Below are positions 58,659 through 64,000 of a DNA stretch of 64,000 bases, in pieces. The notes beneath the pieces are model-generated. The model saw only the letters and a list, made by a program, of their open reading frames with translations. It did not search any database and was not told the origin of the DNA. The position numbers and the translations under genes are program-made. Each line of letters starts with the position of its first letter. Within the stretch, counting starts at the first letter, position 1. Source of the DNA: Luteimonas cucumeris (GTDB taxonomy: Bacteria > Pseudomonadota > Gammaproteobacteria > Xanthomonadales > Xanthomonadaceae). The DNA is taken from positions 434,001 through 498,000 of the forward strand of contig NZ_VLKN01000001.1 of assembly GCF_007830035.1 (NCBI RefSeq). The letters run 5' to 3'.

Positions 58659-59987
58659 ATGAGCCTCGCCACCGGCATCACTCTTTCCAGTTACGCCAAG
58701 CGCCGCAAGCAGCTGATGCGGATCGCCGGCGACGACGCCATCCTGATCCTGGCGGCCGCGCCGGAACGCATCCGCAGCCGCGACACGCATTACCCGTACC
58801 GGCAGGATTCCGATTTCTGGTACCTGACCGGTTTCGCCGAACCGGAAGCAGTGCTGGTGCTGATCCCCGGGCGCCGCCATGGCGAAAGCCTGTTGTTCTG
58901 CCGCGAGCGCGACCTCGACCGCGAAGGCTGGGATGGCCCACGCTTCGGGCCTGAAGGCGCGGTCGAAAAACTCGGCATGGACGACGCGTATCCGATCGAC
59001 GACCTCGACGAGATCCTGCCCGGCCTGCTCGAGGGCCGCACGCGCGTCTACTACCACTTCGGTCGCGACACCGAGTTCGACCTGAAGCTGATCGGCTGGC
59101 TCAATCGCGTGCGCGCACAGGTGCGCCAGGGCGCGCAGCCGCCGCACGAATTCCTCGAGCTGGGCCACCTGCTCGACGAGCTGCGGCTATTCAAGTCGCG
59201 CGACGAAGTGAAGCTGATGCAGCGGGCGGCGGACATCAGCGTCGAGGCGCACCGCGCGGCGATGCGCGCCACGCGTGCCGGTGTACGCGAGTACGAACTG
59301 CAGGCGGAGATCGAACGCGTGTTCCGCCGCCACGAGGCCGAACCGGCCTACGGCAGCATCGTCGGTGCCGGCGCCAACGCCTGCGTGCTGCACTACCGGG
59401 CCAACAACGCGCAGGCCAGGGACGGCGACCTGGTACTGATCGATGCAGGCGCGGAATATCGCGGCTATGCCGCCGACATCACCCGCACCTTCCCGGTCAA
59501 CGGTCGCTTCAGCAAGGAGCAGCGCGCACTGCACGACCTGGTCGGCGCCGCGCAGCAGGCGGCTTTGGCGCAGGCGCGACCGGGCGTCGCCTATGAAGCC
59601 GGCCATGTCGCCGCGGTGCATGCGCTGACCGACGGTCTGCTCAGGCTGGGCTTGTTGAAAGGCAAGCTGGATAAGAACATCGCCGACGGCAGCTACAAGC
59701 GCTATTACCGGCACAAGACCGGGCACTGGCTGGGCCTGGACGTGCACGACGTCGGCGAATACCGGATCGACGGTGAATCGCGCCTGCTCGAACCGGGCAT
59801 GGCCTTCACCATCGAACCGGGCCTCTACATCCCGCCGGACGACAAGACCGTGCCGGCGAAGTGGCGCGGCATCGGCATCCGCACCGAGGACGACGTGGTC
59901 ATCACCGCAGATGGCCATCGCGTGCTGACCGACAAGCTGGAACGCAGTGCGGATGAGATCGAGGCGTTGATGGCGGCGTCAAGCTGA
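58659..59987 (+). CDS. pepP: Xaa-Pro aminopeptidase P
   Basis: M24B metallopeptidase that removes N-terminal residues before proline. The product is 442 residues. It has the creatinase-like N-terminal domain (SYAKRRKQLMRIAGDDAILI) and the C-terminal pita-bread fold with dinuclear-metal ligands: LIDAGAEYRGYAADITRTFP, HKTGHWLGLDVHDVGEY and FTIEPGLY, then IGIRTEDDVVIT. Follows ygfB after a 114-nt gap with a hairpin repeat, as in enterobacteria; probably one transcript. The stop is followed by the CHPERSER-type repeat. Confidence 0.95.
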   Translation: MSLATGITLSSYAKRRKQLMRIAGDDAILILAAAPERIRSRDTHYPYRQDSDFWYLTGFAEPEAVLVLIPGRRHGESLLFCRERDLDREGWDGPRFGPEGAVEKLGMDDAYPIDDLDEILPGLLEGRTRVYYHFGRDTEFDLKLIGWLNRVRAQVRQGAQPPHEFLELGHLLDELRLFKSRDEVKLMQRAADISVEAHRAAMRATRAGVREYELQAEIERVFRRHEAEPAYGSIVGAGANACVLHYRANNAQARDGDLVLIDAGAEYRGYAADITRTFPVNGRFSKEQRALHDLVGAAQQAALAQARPGVAYEAGHVAAVHALTDGLLRLGLLKGKLDKNIADGSYKRYYRHKTGHWLGLDVHDVGEYRIDGESRLLEPGMAFTIEPGLYIPPDDKTVPAKWRGIGIRTEDDVVITADGHRVLTDKLERSADEIEALMAASS

Positions 59988-59989
59988 CT

Positions 59990-60063
59990 GTCAGCCCGAG
60001 TGCAGTAAAGGATCTGCTTCTCTGCAGGAAATGCAGCAGGTCCCTCACTGCGCCCGGGATGAC
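59990..60063. repeat. CHPERSER-type inverted repeat after pepP
   Basis: Arms gtcagcccgagtgcagtaaa (59990) and tccctcactgcgcccgggat ending at 60063 are complementary. It fills the gap between the convergent pepP and pepQ. Confidence 0.8.
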
Positions 60064-60118
60064 GAAGAAGCCCTCAGGCCAACGTGCCTGATATCCGGCT
60101 GCAGGCGTGTCGCGTGAC

Positions 60119-61471
60119 CTACGCCGCTTCAGCGAACGCCGGTCGCGTCAGGTTCTCCGGCTCGCCGTCGGTGCATAGCACCTCGTCCTCGATGCGGATG
60201 CCGCCGAACGGGCGGAACGCGTCGATGCGCGACCAGTCGACACTGTCGGCATGGCCCTTCTGCTTCACTTCTTCCAGCAGCATGTCGATGAAGTAGATGC
60301 CCGGCTCGATGGTCACCACCATGCCCGGTTCCAGCACGCGGGTCATGCGCAGGTAGGGATGGCCGGGTGGGCGCGCGATCTTGCCGCCGCGGTCGGATTC
60401 GGCGAAGCCGGCGACGTCGTGCACCTGCAGGCCGATCGGATGGCCGAGGCCATGCGGGAAGAACGCGGCGCTGACGCCGGTTTCCAGCGCGGTTTCGGGC
60501 GACACCTTGAGCACGCCGAAATCCTTGAGGATGCCGGCCAAAGTGATATGGGCGTCGATGTGCAATTGCTTGTAGTCGACGCCGTCGCGTACCTTGCGGC
60601 CCATGCCCAGTTGCGCCTGGTCGACGGCATCGATCAGCGCTTGGAACTCGCTCGCGGTGTCGGCGGCATAGGTGCGGGTGATGTCGCTGGCATAGCCGTG
60701 GCAGCTGGCGCCGGCGTCGAGCAGGAAGCTGCGCACCGGCTTGGGCGGCAGCCGGCCCAGTTCCGTGTAGTGCAGCACGGCGCCGTGCTCGTTGAGCGCG
60801 ACGATGTTGTTGTACGGGAGTTCGCCGGCATCCTGACCGACCGCCTGGCAATAGGCCAGATGGATGCCGAACTCGCTGGCGCCGGCGCGGAACGCGCGTT
60901 CGGCAGCGCGATGGCCACGCACGGCGCGACGCTGCGCATCGCGCATCAGCGCCAGTTCGTACGGCGTCTTGTACGAACGCTGGTATTCCAGGTAGTTGAT
61001 CACCGCTTCGGGGTTGTTCGGCTTGAACGCGCCGTAATTGCCGAGCGCGCTCTGCGGTTCGCCGAGGATCGCGCAGCGCGAAGCGTTCTTCGGCAACTGC
61101 TGCAGCGCTTCCTCCGGCTTGCGGATGACGACGATGTCGAAATGCTCGACCCACCAGCCGCTCGGCGCGTCGGGCACCACGTGCCAGTAATCGAACGGCT
61201 GGTGATAGACCACCTTGGGCCGCTCGCCCGGCGTGTACACCAGCCAGCTGTTGGGCACCCGCGTCAGCGGCAGCCAGGCCTTGAACTGCGGATTCACCGC
61301 ATACGGATAGTCGCGGTCGTCGAACACCTGGTAATGCTGGGTGCCGCTGGGCACGACGAGGTGGTCGAAGCCGCCACGCGCCAGCGCCTCATCGGCGCGC
61401 CGCTTGAGCGTGGTGAGGTGATCGGCATAGAGGCGGTTCAAGTCGGGCGCGCGGGAATCGGGCGATGACAT
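60119..61471 (-). CDS. pepQ: Xaa-Pro dipeptidase (M24B)
   Basis: Prolidase-type M24B peptidase of 450 residues, cleaving dipeptides with C-terminal proline. Metal-ligand blocks are FLLDAGASCHGYASDITRTY, HGLGHPIGLQVHDVAGF, VTIEPGIYF and GGIRIEDEVL. The N-terminal domain (HYQVFDDRDYPYAVNPQFKA, SWLVYTPGERPKVVYHQPFD) is the PepQ type, longer than in PepP. ATG 61471 chosen; an upstream in-frame start (61513) is possible. Convergent with pepP, so two M24 peptidases with related folds lie tail to tail; they share only the C-terminal fold and are not a recent duplication. Confidence 0.93.
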   Translation of the reverse strand: MSSPDSRAPDLNRLYADHLTTLKRRADEALARGGFDHLVVPSGTQHYQVFDDRDYPYAVNPQFKAWLPLTRVPNSWLVYTPGERPKVVYHQPFDYWHVVPDAPSGWWVEHFDIVVIRKPEEALQQLPKNASRCAILGEPQSALGNYGAFKPNNPEAVINYLEYQRSYKTPYELALMRDAQRRAVRGHRAAERAFRAGASEFGIHLAYCQAVGQDAGELPYNNIVALNEHGAVLHYTELGRLPPKPVRSFLLDAGASCHGYASDITRTYAADTASEFQALIDAVDQAQLGMGRKVRDGVDYKQLHIDAHITLAGILKDFGVLKVSPETALETGVSAAFFPHGLGHPIGLQVHDVAGFAESDRGGKIARPPGHPYLRMTRVLEPGMVVTIEPGIYFIDMLLEEVKQKGHADSVDWSRIDAFRPFGGIRIEDEVLCTDGEPENLTRPAFAEAA

Positions 61472-61586
61472 CGCGGATGCTTCTCGATGGGACGAGTCGC
61501 GATTCTGCCGCAATCTGCGCGGTGCCGCGGGTGCCGTTGGTCAAGGGTGAAGCCGGGGTCGATCCGCGTCTATTTTCACGTCGCAT

Positions 61587-61955
61587 TCATTCGTATTCGC
61601 CACCAGGCGCTTCGATCCATGCGTTCACCGCTTCCTGTGCCGGCTTCGGCAGCAGGATGAAGCGTGCGCCGGCCCAGAACTGGCCGCTGGCGCTGGCACG
61701 ATCCAGCCACAGCACTTGCGCGCCACACTCGATCGTCGCCGCGCCGCCGCCGGGCTGCGGCAGGTTGAAGCGCCATTGATACAGCGCGTCCTCGCGCGGC
61801 GGCGTACTGGTGGTCAGCAGCAGTCCCGACTCGGACAGGTTGCCGAGCTGGCCGATGACCGCGCCGGTCATGGTGTCGATCACGTCGATGCGCTCGATCG
61901 CGCGGCGTCGACGCGCGCGGCGGAATTCGGGGCTGGTCATGTCGGTGCTGTCCAT
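61587..61955 (-). CDS. PilZ domain protein
   Basis: A 122-residue protein (or 117 from the ATG at 61940). An early RRxxR-type arginine run (FRRARRRRAIERIDVIDTMT) and the downstream IGQLGNLSESGLLLTTSTP (D/NxSxxG) give the two PilZ c-di-GMP-binding elements. The ATG at 61940 overlaps the DUF1631 stop as ATGA; the alternative ATG at 61955 lies further inside that gene. With the DUF1631 gene it forms a coupled pair. The same region holds the large GGDEF/EAL protein, so a c-di-GMP link is plausible. Confidence 0.9.
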   Translation of the reverse strand: MDSTDMTSPEFRRARRRRAIERIDVIDTMTGAVIGQLGNLSESGLLLTTSTPPREDALYQWRFNLPQPGGGAATIECGAQVLWLDRASASGQFWAGARFILLPKPAQEAVNAWIEAPGGEYE

Positions 61956-64000
61956 GCCGGTTGTTCGCCTTGCCCGGCGAAACTGCGCAGCACCGACAGC
62001 GTCGCCTGCCAGGCACGATCGACCAGGCGGCTGCTTTCCACGGTCACCACCCGCATCTGGTTCTTCGCCATCAGCCGCGCCAGGTGGTCGAGCGTCATTT
62101 CGGCGATGCGCTGGCCGCGGTTGTTGACGAACAATGCGTTGTCGGTGATCGGGCTGTACCAGGACAGGCGCCGGCGCGTCCTGTCGCCCTGCTGGTTGTT
62201 GGTGAATTCCATCCATGTGCCGAACGGTAGCGAGCGGAGATGCTCGTAGCAGGCCTGTTCCTCGCCATTGCGCGGCCGCGTTTCGGCCTTCTTCGCCGTG
62301 GCATCCTCGCCCAGGCGCGTATGCGACTTGAGCTTGACGCTGAGCTCGGTGCGCGAGGCTGCATCATCGCTTTCAGTCGGTGCGCGGCTGAGCTGGCGCG
62401 CCATCGCCGCGGCTTCGTTGGCGTGATAGCCCACCTGCAGCATCGATTGCTCGATCTGGGTGGCGAGATCGGCGTCGAGCGTGGAGTCCTTGGCGCAGGT
62501 GACCTCGATGATGCGACGCGTCGACTCCAGGTGCGTGCGCCACAGTTCGGACTGTTCGCCGTTGCGCAGCAGCACCAGGGTGAGGACGTCGGCCCAGGCC
62601 TGGCGCAGCAGCGTCTGCACGAAGCGCGGCAGCGGCTGCTGCCGGATCATCTCGTCCAGTACCGTGGCCGCACGCTGCTTGGCGACCGCCAGCTTTTCCT
62701 TGCCGCGTGCGGCTTCGACATGGCGGCGCTCACTGACTTCGGCGCGGCGCGCCTGCACCTGCAACTGCTGCTGCAGGTCGGCGTTGGCCTGTTCGAAGAC
62801 CTGCACGTCGCCTTCGTAATCGTTGACGACGCGTTCGACGGTCTGCGCCAGCTGGTTTTCGAAGTGCGGATCGACGCCGTCGTCGCCCAGCCAGGTCGCG
62901 CCGGATTCGGCCACCGTATTGAGGAACATGCGGCCGGGATGTTCGCTGCGCACGAAGAAGGCGCGGTCCTGCAGCGCCAGGCGCAGCAACGGTACCTGCA
63001 GGCGATCGAGCAGCTCGCGGGCGAGGGTGTCGCCACGCACCTCGCGTTCGAGTTCGGTGTAGAGCAGGCCGAGCAGGTCGAAGGTGTCGTTGTCCTCGCG
63101 CGACAGCGTGGCCGCCGAGCCGCGCTGCTGGCGGGCCATCGCCAGCACGGCCTGCTGCACGTCGCGCAGCGAGCGTTTCTGTTCCGGCGCTGCGGCGCTG
63201 CGTGGGTTGCGCTGCAGCGTGCCGAGCATCTCGTCCAGCGCCGGCGCGGCCAGCGCCTCGGCGCTGGAGGCGGGGCTTCCGGCCTGCAGCTTGCCGATCA
63301 GGCCGCGGCGCCCGGACAGCAGCTGCTGCAGCAGCGCGAACTGCATGGCGTCGTCGGTGGCGCTGGGGGCATCGGCCTGTCCCAGCCAGCCGGTGTACGG
63401 CGTCGTGGCGGGATCGGCGGCCGGCGCCGTGGCGACAGGTTTGCGGGTGCCATCACGCGAGACTGGTTCGCTCGCGGTCGCAGCGGGCGCCTGCGCGGCA
63501 GGACGGATCCGTGCAGGCACGAACTCCAGGCCCGGCAGGATCCCGGCCTTGCCGAGTGCGTCGTTCATCAGCTCGGCCAGCGGCGGGTAACCGGCCAGCA
63601 CATGGTGTTCGAAGGCGCGATACAGCAATTGCCGGAGCACGTTGTCGTGGTGCAGGGTCATCGCGGTGTCATGGGCGATGCGCAGCAGCGCACGCGGCCC
63701 GACCGGCAGGCGTTCGGTCTCGAAGGCCGGGCTCGCGGCCATCACGCCGAAGCGTTGCCCGAGCAGATAGAGCGTCAGCGTGGCGCGCGACTCGTAGCGC
63801 ACTGCGAGGTCACGCAGCTTCATTTCGTCGTCGCTGGATTCATGGTCGACCAGCTGCCACTGCTGGCTTCCCGGCTTGGCGACCAGCGCCGGTTCGATCT
63901 CGATGCGCGGCGTGCGCAGGCGCGCCAGCGTGTCCTCCAGGCCGTGCAGGTAGCGCGGGATGAAATCGGCGCGGGTCAGTCGCAGGCTGCGCAATGCGTT
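61937..64000 (-). CDS. DUF1631 family protein, 3' part
   Basis: The carboxy-terminal 687 codons of a large soluble protein of the DUF1631 family; the start lies beyond the right edge of the window. Recognisable blocks are RFVQTLLRQAWADVLTLVLL, EQACYEHLRSLPFGTWMEFT and FVNNRGQRIAEMTLDHLARL. The last resembles the PilZ-like C-terminus that earlier annotations called 'thymidine phosphorylase'. A low-complexity Ala/Pro linker follows residue 170 (ARIRPAAQAPAATASEPV). It is coupled to a PilZ gene by an ATGA overlap. Function unknown; a c-di-GMP related role is inferred. Confidence 0.85.
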   Translation of the reverse strand, partial: NALRSLRLTRADFIPRYLHGLEDTLARLRTPRIEIEPALVAKPGSQQWQLVDHESSDDEMKLRDLAVRYESRATLTLYLLGQRFGVMAASPAFETERLPVGPRALLRIAHDTAMTLHHDNVLRQLLYRAFEHHVLAGYPPLAELMNDALGKAGILPGLEFVPARIRPAAQAPAATASEPVSRDGTRKPVATAPAADPATTPYTGWLGQADAPSATDDAMQFALLQQLLSGRRGLIGKLQAGSPASSAEALAAPALDEMLGTLQRNPRSAAAPEQKRSLRDVQQAVLAMARQQRGSAATLSREDNDTFDLLGLLYTELEREVRGDTLARELLDRLQVPLLRLALQDRAFFVRSEHPGRMFLNTVAESGATWLGDDGVDPHFENQLAQTVERVVNDYEGDVQVFEQANADLQQQLQVQARRAEVSERRHVEAARGKEKLAVAKQRAATVLDEMIRQQPLPRFVQTLLRQAWADVLTLVLLRNGEQSELWRTHLESTRRIIEVTCAKDSTLDADLATQIEQSMLQVGYHANEAAAMARQLSRAPTESDDAASRTELSVKLKSHTRLGEDATAKKAETRPRNGEEQACYEHLRSLPFGTWMEFTNNQQGDRTRRRLSWYSPITDNALFVNNRGQRIAEMTLDHLARLMAKNQMRVVTVESSRLVDRAWQATLSVLRSFAGQGEQPAWTAPT

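Overview
The window is a high-GC chromosomal segment of a gammaproteobacterium, most likely a member of the Xanthomonadaceae/Lysobacteraceae (Lysobacter, Luteimonas or Xanthomonas-like). Four things suggest this: the ilv-leu and thr biosynthetic operons sit head to tail, PPi-dependent phosphofructokinase sits beside adk and mpl, the zapA-ssrS-fau order is present, and hairpin repeats of the types common in this family are scattered through the intergenic regions. This is inference from gene content and order; no 16S gene is present.

Layout. 1-15.4 kb, minus strand: the thr operon (thrABC) followed by a nine-gene ilvD-C-G-M-E-A-leuA-C-D operon. Each operon begins with its own attenuation leader peptide, rich in Thr/Ile for thr and in Leu/Val/Ile for ilv. 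15.5-19.1 kb, plus strand: a TPP riboswitch and thiC, then a lipoprotein and a channel-like membrane protein. 19.2-24.1 kb is the accessory part: two polymorphic-toxin/immunity pairs (an RNase A-like toxin with a CdiI-type immunity protein, and an EssD-like nuclease with a YezG/EsaG-type immunity protein), ppa, and a secreted-type protein that fuses RTX repeats to an M91 (NleD/XopG-like) zinc protease domain.

24.1-38.6 kb: the proton-pumping pyrophosphatase hppA, small conserved proteins, a large unknown membrane-anchored protein, pfp, adk, mpl, a LON-N protein, a DedA-PAP2-LssY fusion, an SDR and a glyoxalase-fold protein. ppa, hppA and pfp together make this a stretch devoted to pyrophosphate use. 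38.6-41.1 kb: an ECF sigma factor, a FecR-like protein and a secreted protein. The same bipartite promoter motif lies before the sigma gene and before the secreted-protein gene, so autoregulation and a direct target can be proposed. 41.2-50.1 kb: argD; an overlapping thiE-hemL-HAD-cystathionine enzyme operon; rubredoxin, GNAT, SirB1, DUF192 and a Y-family polymerase. 50.5-64 kb: rpiA, EVE, fau, 6S RNA (ssrS), zapA, a ZapB-like protein, a 1515-residue c-di-GMP signalling protein, ygfB, pepP, pepQ, PilZ and a truncated DUF1631 gene.

Genes on one strand are packed tightly, with many ATGA or TGATG stop/start overlaps that imply translational coupling. No tRNA, rRNA, CRISPR array, transposase or phage gene was seen.
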